A DNA stretch of 64,000 nucleotides, from NCBI GenBank assembly GCA_015143295.1, contig CM026556.1, positions 23,951,102 to 24,015,101 of the forward strand, written 5' to 3'. Shown here piece by piece: positions 1-10,886 of the stretch. The notes beneath the pieces are model-generated. The model searched no databases. It saw only the letters and a list, made by a program, of their open reading frames with translations, and was not told the origin of the DNA. The translations under genes and the position numbers were made by a program. Positions within the stretch are counted from its first letter, which is position 1. Each line of letters starts with the position of its first letter. The DNA comes from Tetracentron sinense (lineage: Eukaryota; Streptophyta; Magnoliopsida; Trochodendrales; Trochodendraceae).

Positions 1-352
1 TGTTTGAGATAACTCTTTATAAAACGATCAGTGTGACACGTGTCATAAGATGAAAATATTATAATCCTATGTGGCGAAAGAAGGAGGGGAGGAAAAAGTA
101 TACCTTATAATTAGTTAATAGATGTGCCTAATAGATGATTGAGAAAGTGCCTAAGTGAGTGAGTCGTGACGGTAGGGATTGGAAGCTCTTGAGACTCGTC
201 GCCAAGAGGATTTGATCCCGAGACCTCCCACGGGCCTAATTGAGGGACAGAAAGGCTCACCAGTGACATAAGTCCGTGTTACGTGCGATCTCCCGCACCT
301 CCTCATCATCATTAGGGTCCCTCCTCTCTTGCAACGTTGCAGAGAGGTTTAT

Positions 353-438
353 TTAGGGTTTTACGAGCTTATCTGGAAACAAACAGAGTTGCAGAGAAAA
401 AAACTAAGAACTTCGAATTGTTTGAAGGATTAGGGTTT
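353..438 (+). promoter_or_regulatory. Two telo-box motifs upstream of ISY1
   Basis: TTAGGGTTT, the reverse of the telo-box AAACCCTAA, occurs at 353-361 and 430-438, in the presumed promoter and 5' leader of ISY1 just before its ATG at 461. Telo-boxes are known in plant promoters of growth and RNA-processing genes. A CACGTG G-box core lies further up at about 39-44. The transcription start cannot be placed from sequence alone, so function is inference. Confidence 0.45.
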
Positions 439-460
439 AGATTGTTTCTGGAATCGCAAG

Positions 461-1348
461 ATGGCTCGAAATGAGGAGAAAGCGCAGTCCATGCTCAACA
501 GATTCATCACATTAAAGAACGAAGAGAAGAAGAAACCTAAAGAACGCCGTCCCTTCCTCGCTTCCGAGTGCCGTGATCTCTCCGAGGCCGACAAATGGCG
601 GCAGCAGATAATGCGAGAGATCGGCCGGAAAGTCGCCGAGATCCAAAATGAGGGTTTGGGCGAGCATCTGCTTCGCGATCTCAACGACGAAATCAACAAA
701 TTGATCAGAGAGAAAGTCCATTGGGAGCGTCGAATTATTGACCTAGGCGGCCCAAATTACACCAAACATTCTGCTAAAATGACGGATCTTGAAGGAAATA
801 TCGTTGATGTTCCAAACCCTAGCGGCAGAGGTCCCGGCTATCGATATTTCGGCGCTGCCAAGAAGTTGCCTGGTGTTCGAGAGCTGTTTGACAAGCCTCC
901 TGAGCTGAGGAAGAGAAGATCTAGGTATGATATCTATAAACGAATTGATGCGAGCTATTACGGATACAGGGATGATGAGGACGGGATTCTAGAGAAGCTT
1001 GAGGGTCCTGCAGAGAAGAAGATGCGATCTGCAGCTTTGCAGGAATGGCTGACATTAGAACAGATCAAGAAGGAAGCTAAAAGGGCTGTAATGAGCGGAG
1101 AGATTGCAAGTGCAGCTCCAATTTTGTATGAAGAGGAGGAGGATGTTGTTGAGGAGGAGAGGAGGGAGAAGGAAAAGGAGAGTAAGAAAGAGCAGGAATT
1201 TGTTGTCCATGTGCCTCTTCCTGATGAGAAGGAGATTGAGAGAATGGTCGTTGAGAAGAAGAAGATGGAGCTTTTGAGTAAATACACAAGCGAGAATCTC
1301 TTGGAAGAACAGACTGAAGCGAAAGCCATGCTTAATATTCAGCGGTAA
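461..1348 (+). CDS. ISY1: Pre-mRNA-splicing factor ISY1 homolog
   Basis: An intact 295-residue, single-exon reading frame for the Isy1-like splicing factor family. ISY1 is a nuclear protein of the Prp19/NTC-associated complex that binds the catalytic spliceosome around the first step of splicing. The N-terminus MARNEEKAQSMLNRF is the family signature. It is followed by the conserved block with YTKHSAKMTD near residue 100 and GPGYRYFGAAKKLPGVREL near residues 123-141, then a charged Glu/Lys-rich segment (about 220-265) expected to be helical or coiled. The length matches the usual 285-300 residues, and the start is the first ATG after a leader with telo-boxes. Antisense frames over this region are shadows caused by its biased composition. 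It converges with LSM3, another spliceosome component, about 10.9 kb downstream. Confidence 0.97.
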   Translation: MARNEEKAQSMLNRFITLKNEEKKKPKERRPFLASECRDLSEADKWRQQIMREIGRKVAEIQNEGLGEHLLRDLNDEINKLIREKVHWERRIIDLGGPNYTKHSAKMTDLEGNIVDVPNPSGRGPGYRYFGAAKKLPGVRELFDKPPELRKRRSRYDIYKRIDASYYGYRDDEDGILEKLEGPAEKKMRSAALQEWLTLEQIKKEAKRAVMSGEIASAAPILYEEEEDVVEEERREKEKESKKEQEFVVHVPLPDEKEIERMVVEKKKMELLSKYTSENLLEEQTEAKAMLNIQR

Positions 1349-3571
1349 TCGATCCAGCGATTTTGTATTAAGGTACTGCTTGTTTCACTGCTGGGTATGG
1401 ATTAGAATTTTTGATTTTGTATGGAACTGAGGGAGGGAAGAAATTCCTTTTATTTCTAGTCCCTTTCTTTACATGATCATTAATTTTTACTTTACTCTGC
1501 TCATGATGATCTTAGTTTGTTGTTAATCGTTTTGAAGAGGAAATCAGTTTCATGTTTTCTTTTTATGTCTTGCATCAATGGATTGCAAAGGAATGAGCTG
1601 AAATGGTAGTTCCATTTTGGTTAGACCTTATGACTTGTTTAACCTTTACTGATGTGTGGTGAGTTCAATCAAGGGAGAAAGATTCCCATTTCATGTTTAG
1701 ACCCTGTTTCCTTTTTGTACAGTAGGTTTGAAAGGAAGCTTTCTCAAGCAACTTATGAATATTATGCATTTTTTTTTCTTCATTAATCCTTCTCTTATCC
1801 TTCAATTGGAGGGTTACCTTCAATGTATTTAAATAGAGATGAAACCCATATTTAGTGAAGAGAACTTATAAAAATTGGCCAAAGTGCAGAAATCTTAGTG
1901 CCCACGTCAAGTGCTTTTTGACCAGTTAAAGTAAAATGAAACAGTGAGAAGCGTGGCCATGAATGGCAGTGATGTTGTATACTTCATGTACATTCGTTTT
2001 GAAATAGATGAGAAACTTGGTTTTATGTCCTCGGGTTCTGGCCTTCTTGTTTCAAATATTCGCGTCTTAGGTTTCTCCTGTCATTTTATTGGGCTTATTC
2101 GATGGAATAATTAAATGATGTCACATCTTATTGATCTTAGTCTTGAAGACAGACTATTCCTGAAAATAGGTATTGGCACAGATGATGCAAAAGATTTTGT
2201 ACAAGTGTCATGCATTTTCACCTGGAATTACATCGAAGGGAATATATAGATTTGATATCAAATCTCTTTCAATTTAGTTTCCAGTTTTTAGATACCCAGG
2301 ATCTTTGATTAGGTGAGTCTTAAGGTCTTTCATCCCATGTGGAAGCAAACCCTCCATATCCCAGCCATAGAGGTTGTGTTGTTGATCTGTGTGGGGGGAT
2401 AGTTCTATGTTTTCAAGTTTTACATGCTGAACTGGTTCTATGTGTTATTGTGACGCTTCAGGGCTTTGGCCCTATATCTTATCATGAATGAGTTACTTTT
2501 TACTGATGATCTCTTTTTTCTTCAATTTTTCTTGTCATTTTTTGCTCCTCTTCACTCTGTAGACATTTATGATTAGGAAAAAGCAAATTGGAGAGTCAGT
2601 GTTTAGTCTTTGACTTTTTTCTCTAAAGGAGTTTGAGTGAAGCTTTTCTTTATTGAAGTTCTTCATCTTGAGGATTTCAACTCTATGACAATTGTTTTCC
2701 CTCATGGGAAAATGGATTCATTATGGCTTGTGTAAGCACCCAATTGTACCGAGCCTATAGGTATAATATATATAATATATATTATCTCAATTTTTTTTAA
2801 AAATAATAACAAGGATAGAGAGGAGGGACCAAATGTCCCTATATTTTTTTTAAGTACATGCCAAAGTTGTAAAAAAAATATAGATAATAGAAAGGAGCAA
2901 CGAGAGAGAGAGAGATCCCTATTGATCGTCATTGGTATCGTTGCTCTCCTAGTAAGTTTTTCCTCTATGTTTCCGAAAAAGAAAACTTATAGTAATCCAT
3001 ATATTGTATTTTTAAAATGACATAACATACATGAAACAACATGTGTCTAACCATAATGTTGACGTCACTATGGCAAGATATAGGCATGTACCAAGGAGTG
3101 TCGTGTCGTGTCTAGGTGTCGGCACAACAAAATTTAGGAAAACTGAAGTGCCTAGGTAACATTGGTGAACTACCACAGGCTTTCACTTTATTATTCCAAA
3201 AGTTTTGAAAATTTGACAAAAATACCACCAACTTTTTCAAATTTACCAAAATGTCCCTTAGCGCAAAATTATAAAAATGTCGATGTATATTTTAGAAATG
3301 CGTACCGTTTTGATTAGAATATTTAATGGGTTTCTTTAGGCTCAAAGTTGTTTTGCAATAGCAAAAGGGTTTTTGGCCACTCAAAAAGCAACACGTGGCA
3401 TAAATTTTCAAGAAAAAAAGTTAAGGGGAGGGACGTTGTTCCAAACAACGCCCAATTTTGTGAGTATAAAATTGATTTTTGTTGTGTGCATTCCAGAATG
3501 GCTCCAAACTTGCTTCTTCAGATCTACCATTATTTTATTCATATTTTTCACTGCTTGCTTGATTAGTTTTA
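1349..3571. other. ISY1 3' flank, no gene seen
   Basis: AT-rich DNA with no supportable reading frame. The first few hundred bases must hold the ISY1 3' UTR. From 2731 the sequence begins TGTAAGCACCCAATT, the same 15 bases that begin the minus-strand reading of the long LTR ending at 51202, so a truncated LTR remnant may start here. I could not find its other end or a target duplication. Confidence 0.4.
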
Positions 3572-3862
3572 CATGGTGCTAGTGTAGTTAAGGAGTCTAG
3601 ACGATAAAAATAATTAAATTGTATACATATGTATAATACTAGCGAAGACCCTGTGCGATGCACGAGTATTTGAAGAAAACATAGACCTACAAACGCAATT
3701 TTAAAATAACCATTGATGGTGAACATAAAAAGAGTGAAGGACACAAATAATAAATATATAACTAAGATTTTATTATTATATAAATATTGAAGTTAATAAA
3801 AAAATGAGCATTTTTCTGTATATAAATACATTAAAAAAAGACTTGGAGCATGAATTTCTAGG

Positions 3863-3880
3863 CAACGGATTATCTCTGGT
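3863..3880. repeat. Motif shared with hairpin at 10594-10695
   Basis: CAACGGATTATCTCTGG near the Helitron 3' end closely matches the arms of the short inverted repeat at 10594-10695. It may be a remnant of the same small element family. Confidence 0.3.
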
Positions 3881-4291
3881 AGAATTCATAGTTCTGCGTG
3901 GGTCCTATTGATTGATTTTTTAATTCAAAAAATATTAGTTAGTACAATTATGAATTTCTTTGACATTACATGTGAATAATATTAATTAATGGCGCAAATC
4001 CAACTCTTATAGATGTGTGCAATGTATTTTGTATTTAGATGATGTGAAAATTGACAGTACTTCAAGTTTTTAGGGGTCTATAAGAATTAAGAAGAGCCAC
4101 TCCGCACTCTCTCTCTCACCCTCCAACGGTCCAACCCTCTCTCCTTATCCCATACTGTGTTATAAGTTATAACGACCGTGGTAGAGGACTGAGGCTTCAA
4201 ATAACCATGTATCAGCATAAGACTCTAACATATAGAGTACTGAATTTTAATTGTAAAACAAGTGTTACTAACAGAAAATTTTGAGTCATAC

Positions 4292-4611
4292 CATCTTTAT
4301 CAATAATCTGTATTTTAAGAAAGATGGTATTGTCTTCAGGATTCATGATTCATCGTAACTGTAATAGTCATGTCGGTTCGCCTTCTTGGATCAACCCGCA
4401 ATGACAATGTCTCTTGCACGATATCTTTCTGAATTGGCTGATGACATCCAGTTCTTGGATTAGGCAACAGCTCCCCTCCATCAGACCCTAGGAACGGATC
4501 GAGCAAGAGCTCCTTTGCCGGTACTCTCTTTGAAGCAATTTCTAAACATTCCCAAACGAATATCTGGGCCTCTAAGTCTTGAATTGGGTAGAATTCGTCT
4601 GGCAGCTTTCC
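4292..4611 (-). pseudogene. Captured WNK-type kinase fragment (broken)
   Basis: Reading the minus strand from an apparent splice acceptor (TTTTAG before 4611), the translation begins GKLPDEFY, continues EAQIFVWECLEIASKRVPAK then ELLLDPFL, and later gives RTDMTIT and, in another frame, EDNTIFLKIQIIDKDG. This matches the end of the kinase domain and the start of the following conserved domain in plant WNK (with-no-lysine) kinases. A 7-base repeat (ATGAATC) near 4330 shifts the frame between MTIT and EDNTIF, so it cannot encode a continuous product. A donor-like GTATGA follows at 4291, so intron borders were kept and the fragment was copied as genomic DNA. It lies on the Helitron's own strand, as expected for Helitron gene capture. 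Confidence 0.75.
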
Positions 4612-4879
4612 CTAAAACGCAAAAAGTAGCAAGTGGGTCAGATTCTGGTAGTCAAAAACAGTAATCAAGACATATAGAACAACAATAGAGTCGTGGGTCA
4701 GATTCTAGTAACCCAATGCCTATGTATAAAAATTGTCGAGCTTGCGGAGTTCTTGTCTTTAATAGAACTCCTACTTTCTGTATTTATGATGTATGTGGTT
4801 GACTTCAGCTTCTTCCTCTAGACTGCAAGCATCTTTGCTGGATCTGTTCCGAGGTTCCAAACCCGGTAAAAATTGGATA

Positions 4880-5148
4880 TTGATTGACCCTCTCCATCTC
4901 ATGCTGTTGCAAACATCAAGGGCAAACCGGCTTTAAGAATACTAAGTATTGTTTGGGTCGTGCCAAAGTTCTTAATCTGGCCTGGACCTAAGTAGCTCTC
5001 CAGCCTGATGCCATGGCAGGCCGGAAGATACAGGGCAAGCTTGGTCTTAAGATAAGGTACACAGATCGGTATAAGCTTATTGTTACCAGAGACTGCAAAT
5101 GGTGTGACTACAATTGATAGAGAAGAGTTATGGGTATTGCCTCTGGAG
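4880..5148 (-). other. Unidentified, possibly captured coding fragment
   Basis: A minus-strand frame without stops contains segments such as IPICVPYLKTKLALYLPAC and RLESYLGPGQIKNFG that look protein-like, but I do not recognise the family. It sits in the Helitron directly left of the nested hAT; its first codons are hAT sequence, so the open frame is partly accidental. Confidence 0.3.
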
Positions 5149-6580
5149 CAAGGTTCTAAATGTCGGTATCGCTCGACATGTCGAGCCACGGAAAAAAGAT
5201 ATATCGGGAGATTTATTGTTTATCGGTGATTTTTGAAAAAATTGCAACGCGATGGAGCAAAATATAGAATTTTACAGTGAAATTTCAGGAAATATTAAAA
5301 TAGATGTTAATACACCTTTTAGAATAAAAACATTTAAAGAAACAATGTATATAAGAGATGCAATGAGAAGAAAGCTACGATGTGCTCTGACGAGTGACGA
5401 TAATGAATGATTGATTTATGTTTCATTCATTTCTCTATCAATCATAAATTTATAATTTATAAGATTCATAATTATACAAACATACATATTATATTTTGTC
5501 ATACAATATAATTTCTTATATGGTACATCATTTTTAGAAATACAAATTTTTTAGATTATGTAATAAAAATATAAGCAGTATGTTAACTTATAAATTATAG
5601 TTAGGTGATTACTGATTAGTCAAAGTGTTAGTATATTTTTAAAAAGCCCTTATGAGCATAATCTTATTATATATAAATAATTTTTAATTTATAAAATATT
5701 ATTAAGAAATTATTAATTTTTTAATATTACTAAAAAACCCTTATGGGAATAATCTTATTACCAATAAATAACTTTTAATTTATAAAATATTATCATGGAG
5801 TAATTATGTTTTAACATAGTGAAACTTTTTTTTTAAATTAAAGCCTCCATATAATTTATAAAGAAAGTGAAATTAGCATTACCTTTTTTAAGTTTAGGTT
5901 AAAACCCTTAACCTAGCATTACCCTTGTTAGGTTAAAATAATTAAAAAGGAATATTAGTAACAGAGAGTGAAATTAGCATTACCTTGTTAGGGTTTGAAA
6001 CATTTAAACAGTGAGTGAAGTTAGCATAACGTTGTTAGGGTTTAAAGGTTATAATTTATAAAACAAGTAAACATAATGGGAGTGGAGTTATCATAACCCT
6101 TGTTAGGGTTTAAAGTACAAACCATACTCATTCAACGATTTCAGATCAGAATAGCAAAGCCAAAAAAAAAGAGCAACAGAGCTTGGATAGGCTCGCATGC
6201 CAAAGAGGGGGAGGAACCTTGGCTTGGCGACGGCAGACGTGAGATGGCCACGGTACCTTCTTCCTTCTTCTTTCTTCTTCCTTCTTCGGATCTTCTCTAC
6301 TCTCAAGATTTTCCCTTTTCTCTTTTTTTTTTTCCTTCTAAATATAAAATATTCAGTCTGTTTGCAATATCGGTGGGGTTATCGCCGATATTTCTTCGAT
6401 ATCGCCGATATATCGGCGATAACTCCCGATAACATGTAAAAAAATCCTTACCATGTATAGATGTGTCGGTCATGGTCGATACTGATAAATATCGGAGATA
6501 TATCGCCAATATTATCGATTTTTTGAATATTACTCTAGAGAAGAGATTAATCGCTAATATTATCGATTTTTTGAATCTTG
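5149..6580. mobile_element. hAT-type element nested in the Helitron
   Basis: The left end is CAAGGTTCTAAATGTCGG and the right end is the inverse, ...TTGAATCTTG. They are flanked by CTCTGGAG (5141-5148) and CTCTAGAG (6581-6588), an 8-bp duplication with one change. The uninterrupted target survives nearby as a local duplicate at about 6656-6677. The element has ATCG-rich palindromic ends and carries telo-box-like repeats internally. The right end plus the start of the flank is tandemly duplicated with a 48-bp period (from 6513 and from 6561). No transposase was seen. It belongs to the same group as 16448-17339. Confidence 0.75.
5866..6115. repeat. Degenerate repeats containing TTAGGGTTT
   Basis: About five diverged units of roughly 50-65 bp share AGTGAAATTAGCATTACC followed by TTGTTAGGGTTTAAA. 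The telo-box-like core is best kept in the last three units. The array lies inside the nested hAT. Confidence 0.55.
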
Positions 6581-6588
6581 CTCTAGAG

Positions 6589-6720
6589 AAGAGATTAAAG
6601 ACTCGGTCCCTTAATCACCCTTCTCTACAATTTATAAAGAAGATATATAGGTATCGCCTCTGGAGAAGAGATTAAAGTCTTGGTCCCCTAATCACCCTTC
6701 TCTTGAATCTGAACTAGTTG
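6589..6720. repeat. Duplicated hAT target region with empty site
   Basis: The sequence GAAGAGATTAAAG...TCACCCTTCTCT following the nested hAT recurs about 63 bp further on. The second copy has the intact junction CCTCTGGAGAAGAGATTAAA, representing the target before insertion. Confidence 0.6.
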
Positions 6721-8324
6721 AAACAGATAAACCTGAACCACATTTTTTGCGAAAACAATCTGCATTCTCAGACCATAGTTAGTGGAATAGAAAGGGGAAG
6801 GAAAATTAAGGAAGTGGAGGAACATATGGGAGGGTCTTGAAAACCCAAATGATGGGAAAGGAGATGCTTTCGGCGAATTTCCTTGGGGAGACGAAGAGGT
6901 AGGAAACAATAGAGTCGTGGAGAAATGAAGCCCAACCATTGGGAATAAGAAACCTTGGGAGACGAAGAGGTTAAAGATGCAATTGGGAAAAGATTTTAAA
7001 GTGTCATGATGGGTCTCATTATGGTGGGTTCATAGACGTTATGTAGGTGAACTCAAAATGAAGAGGGAAGAAATGAAAGGATTTTAGAGTGCCAGAAATT
7101 AAGTGTAACGTTGGGTCTCATTATGGTGGGTCCCATAAACTTCATTTAGCTGAACTCATAAATGAAAATGGTGAAAATAGAAGAATTTTAGGGTGTCAAA
7201 CACAATCTAATAAATGACTAAGATGATGTGGCAAACACTGAGGGAAAATAAAGACTAAAGAAGGGTGCCACCTATGTATCCTATTTCTTTAGTATATAAT
7301 TAATATATACACATAGCAATTCAAACCTCTTAGGATTGAGTCCCATAGTGACAAAGTCGGGGTTCGGGAATAATTCGGCAGAGGTGAAGTTCAAAAAAAA
7401 TTTGGGAAAAATTCGGAACAAATAAAAAAATAAATTAATAAATATAAAAATATACCGAACAATTTGATTTAAAAATATACAAAACAAGTAGTTTTTTGCT
7501 AAGTTTGAGAAAATAACTTGGGAATAATCTGCAAAATTTGCGAATAATTCGGAAAATTCATGAATAATTCGGAAAAACAAAAATACGTGAATAATTCGTG
7601 AATTTTTGAAAAAAACGGAGTTTTTTGTTACAGTGGGGTTGACAATAATCTAGGCAAATTAATATATAATAGCCCACCTCATTTCCTGTTTATCTCAGCA
7701 GTAAGCTTATTTTCCTGTAAAAATGGTAGTTCTAGTTAAATTTGACACCAATAACAGAAATGAGAATACCATTGGGAAGTTTTCTACATACTTCTAATTG
7801 CAATGCTTTGATCTCCCTCTCAATGCCTTGAACAAGATAAATGTTTAACAAATCAAATGGTTAAGTCTTTTTATTTTGAATTGTTATTTGACTTTTTAAC
7901 TATGTAAATGAAAATATTTTTGAAGACTAAAATATGAGACTTTTCTTATTGAATTTTTGGATTTTAGTAATGTTTTGATATAGTAGAATTAATGAAATTT
8001 AAGATTTGAGCATAGTAGCAAGTTGAAATTTTTACCTAATACCCAAAAAAGCAAATTTTGTTCTTGAATTGATTAGTTGACTTTTTATTCTTCAGGAATT
8101 TAGATTTATGATAATTTTAATTGAATTCAAATGGGGGTATAACCTTATTTACGTATAAATTTCTTAAGTAAAAAAAATTATTTACTTGAACGATGTTTTA
8201 TATAAATAAGTTGTAAATAAGCTTTCAGTTTAGAGGGCTGGTAACTCCACCCTCCTAGAGTGGTGCTTAGGCGATGATGGTCCAAAAAATGCCCAGGTGG
8301 CGCTTTGATTACACTGCGTGGTGC

Positions 8325-10593
8325 ATATAATTTCTTCTATACCTACATGAGCTTAAACTTCTGAGTCATTTCAAAAATGCCAAAAAAAAATTCAGAAAAA
8401 TAAAAAATACCAAAAATAATTGTATGCTTGCATGCTTCCTTGATTTGAACTATGTTGGCAACCTTCACGAGTGCGACCATTATAATTAGGAACCATTTTT
8501 TTTTCCCTTTTAGCATGTTTAGTAAGTTTCCTTTTAATGATAAATTGCGATGTTCATATTTCAAAGTTTCTAATTCGATTTGACGTTGGATTTGAAAGTT
8601 GCTTAATTTCATGTTCCATATTTGAAAGCATGTTTCTAACTTGAACTGAGTTCATATTTAGTATGTCTCCATTTTAATGCATGGTTCCATAATAACATGT
8701 CATTAAAATTAGAAAATATAATCTGGTTCCCACATCTATCTAAGGTTGGTTTGGGGAGTAGATAAACTGCCTTTAGCGGGTGTCTAAGGGTGCCTAACAT
8801 TTTTCTTTAGTTTAACCTAATCTCTTACTCAAGTGTTTAATTTGACCAATTGCCTTTTTCCATTGAATAAATTTAGGGTACATATTCTCCCTTAATTTAG
8901 AATAGGTGGTGACTCCATATATAATACTTTTTATTATTTGTTATTTGGATTTTGAAATTGTGCTAAATTCCTTGTCTGATAAAGTTGTTTTCTTTGTTTT
9001 AAGATCGTTTACTTCGATTGAGCATATTGATCTGCTTTTATTTCGTTATGAATGATTACCTTCTGTGTGTTGAGTTTTGGTCGCTAGGAGGTTGATAGTC
9101 AAGGTGACTAGTAATTGACCAAAATCTGCCTTACCTGGCTCAGACTTTTCCAAGGATGCTATTCTAAAATTGGCAGTGTAAGGGAATGGAAAAATGGAGA
9201 CACTAGATCAGGGTCCAAGCCTCATGTGGTCTGTGTATGTGTGTGTGTGAGTTGATTATTTTGCCTTTACACAAAAAAAAAAGAAAAAGAAAAAGAAAAA
9301 AAGAGATGAAATGGTCTTTGTGGCCTTTTTTCCTTTCTTGGCAGCTAAACAAGGGTGCTGAAATTACTTGGCAACTGAAAAGGGATAGAATCCGATTCAC
9401 AAGAAAATGGTTCGGAGAAAAGAAAGTGAATTTATTTTATGCCTACTATTCACAAGAAAAGTTTAGAAGAAAAAGTGAGATTTTCTTTTCGTCTGTGTTT
9501 CGTTTGCAAGATGGAAAAGTACTGAAAAATAACTGAATTCCAATATTATCCATGAAAAAGTTGCACAATTACATGTTATTTCCAAACGATGGTACCACTT
9601 AGCACACATAATGTGTACAGCAGTTACAAAATTCACAAAAGATTGATTAAAGAATTGTTTTATTGACAGGCTCTACCGTGAAGTAAGGCATCATCTGTGA
9701 ATTTTGCTGAATTTCAAGGGGATTTCAAATCCGGCCCGGCTTCAGAAATAGTTTTTCCGTTCCGATAACTGCAAGCAAAACCTTGTTAAAATATTTACTT
9801 ACCATGTCACCTAGCACTTCATATTATGGCTCTTTACATTATGGGCGACTATGTGAAGGAATATAGGTCCAACTATTCCTCCATAGAGCTAAGAAATGTA
9901 TCATGAGCCTCTCAAGATGATGATTAGTCGTTGGAATGTATCAACAGATTGTATCAGATCTTATAATATCATGCAAGACTTATCTGCTAACAAGACCTTA
10001 GGTAATCCCTAAGTTGCCACAAGGGTGAGTCCAAGACTCCAAGCAACCACTCCAAAACGGCCTGACTAATGGAGGTTTGATGGCTCCTTATACACCCGTA
10101 TATACACCCCTTGCGAAGTCAGTACCCAGCCGTATGGGACTAAGAGGGATAGTAATACCTAGTTGTTGTAAACATGGATTTGATTTTATTTTTTTTTGGT
10201 AAGAGGTAACACCTAACACATGTGCAAAAACTATCTGCTACACCCCGCCTCTTGCGCTGATGGTGGGGTGTGGCCTCTCCATTTGGGAGATCTTGGGATA
10301 TAATATCCTAGGCGATGAGTCGCAAGAGCTCCAATACGTTAACCCACTAACCCTGTAAATGATATCCAAAACCCAAAATATATATATATATGTTTGTTTT
10401 TCCCTTTTGTGGTATTAATTTCACAATCAAGTTGAGAAATGCTCTGTTTTGTTTTGTTTTGTTTTTTTAGTGAAAATGCTATCTGTTAGTTTAAGTAATG
10501 ATTTTTTAACCAAAAAAAAAATTTATTTTATGCCCGTGCCTCGTCCTCATTTATCAAGATATAGCAGGCTTGACACAAGCTGACACAACCGGC
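8325..10593. other. Intergenic, no gene seen
   Basis: AT-rich DNA with simple sequence: a short (TG)n run near 9237 and a purine-rich (GAAAAA)n stretch near 9272-9306. No reading frame has recognisable homology. The stretch at about 10020-10370 is less AT-rich and looks repeat-derived, but I could not assign it. Confidence 0.4.
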
Positions 10594-10695
10594 AACAGAT
10601 TACCTCTGGTGCACGCCCAACGGAGAAAATGAAATGCCACATGATGTATGGACGCCCGAGGCTGGGCCTTGGGCGTCCGCCAGAGGTAATCCGTT
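10594..10695. repeat. Short hairpin (MITE-like) with 27-nt arms
   Basis: Arms 10594-10620 and 10669-10695 are reverse complements at 24 of 27 positions (core GATTACCTCTGG and ACGCCCAA) around a 48-nt loop. This could be a tiny inverted-repeat element or a foldback small-RNA source. No clear target duplication was seen. Confidence 0.6.
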
Positions 10696-10750
10696 CCCCC
10701 TCATCTGATTGTCACAATTAACATGTCATATCTACGGAAGCAAATCTGTG

Positions 10751-10886
10751 TTCTTCCCTGTGGCCACGACTCACGAGTGTTGGCCATGAGTGTTGGAAGG
10801 GGAAGGCCAAGATCAATTTGTATGTACAGATTTAACCTCCTGTTGAAGAGATCCTGGCCTTCAAAAACTCTGGCCACAGGGAAGAA
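10751..10886. repeat. Perfect 16-bp inverted repeat
   Basis: TTCTTCCCTGTGGCCA (10751-10766) is exactly inverted at 10871-10886 with a 104-bp spacer. It may be a remnant of a small inverted-repeat element. Confidence 0.4.

Larger units (their letters stand above)
3639..7299 (-). mobile_element. Helitron carrying gene fragments
   Basis: On the minus strand the 3' end reads ...GTGC-GAT-GCAC hairpin (3653-3663), ten bases, then CTAG followed by host T. This is the Helitron CTRR|T terminus with its subterminal stem-loop. The 5' end at 7299 reads TTATATACTAAAG; the usual first bases TC appear mutated to TT. Insertion is between A3638 and T7300 of a hAT element, and the homologous hAT copy at 15340 reads straight through this point (ATAATATTAATATATACACA), giving an empty-site confirmation. 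The 3661-bp element lacks Rep/helicase coding, so it is non-autonomous. It contains a WNK kinase fragment and a nested hAT. Confidence 0.82.
3580..8316. mobile_element. hAT-type non-autonomous element split by a Helitron
   Basis: The termini are TAGTGTAGTTAAGG (left, 3580) and its imperfect inverse ending TTACACTG (8316). Both fit the hAT end pattern YARNG. They are flanked by the near-identical 8-bp duplications CATGGTGC (3572-3579) and CGTGGTGC (8317-8324). The element's own sequence is about 1.08 kb (3580-3638 plus 7300-8316). A related, shorter copy lies at 15340-16077 in LSM3 intron 2 and aligns across the Helitron insertion point. No transposase is visible, so it is presumed non-autonomous. 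The superfamily call rests on duplication length and end motif, not on protein. Confidence 0.78.

Noticed and set aside
430..1329. Antisense open frames across ISY1
   Set aside because: They follow from the charged-residue codon bias of ISY1 and have no family features of their own.
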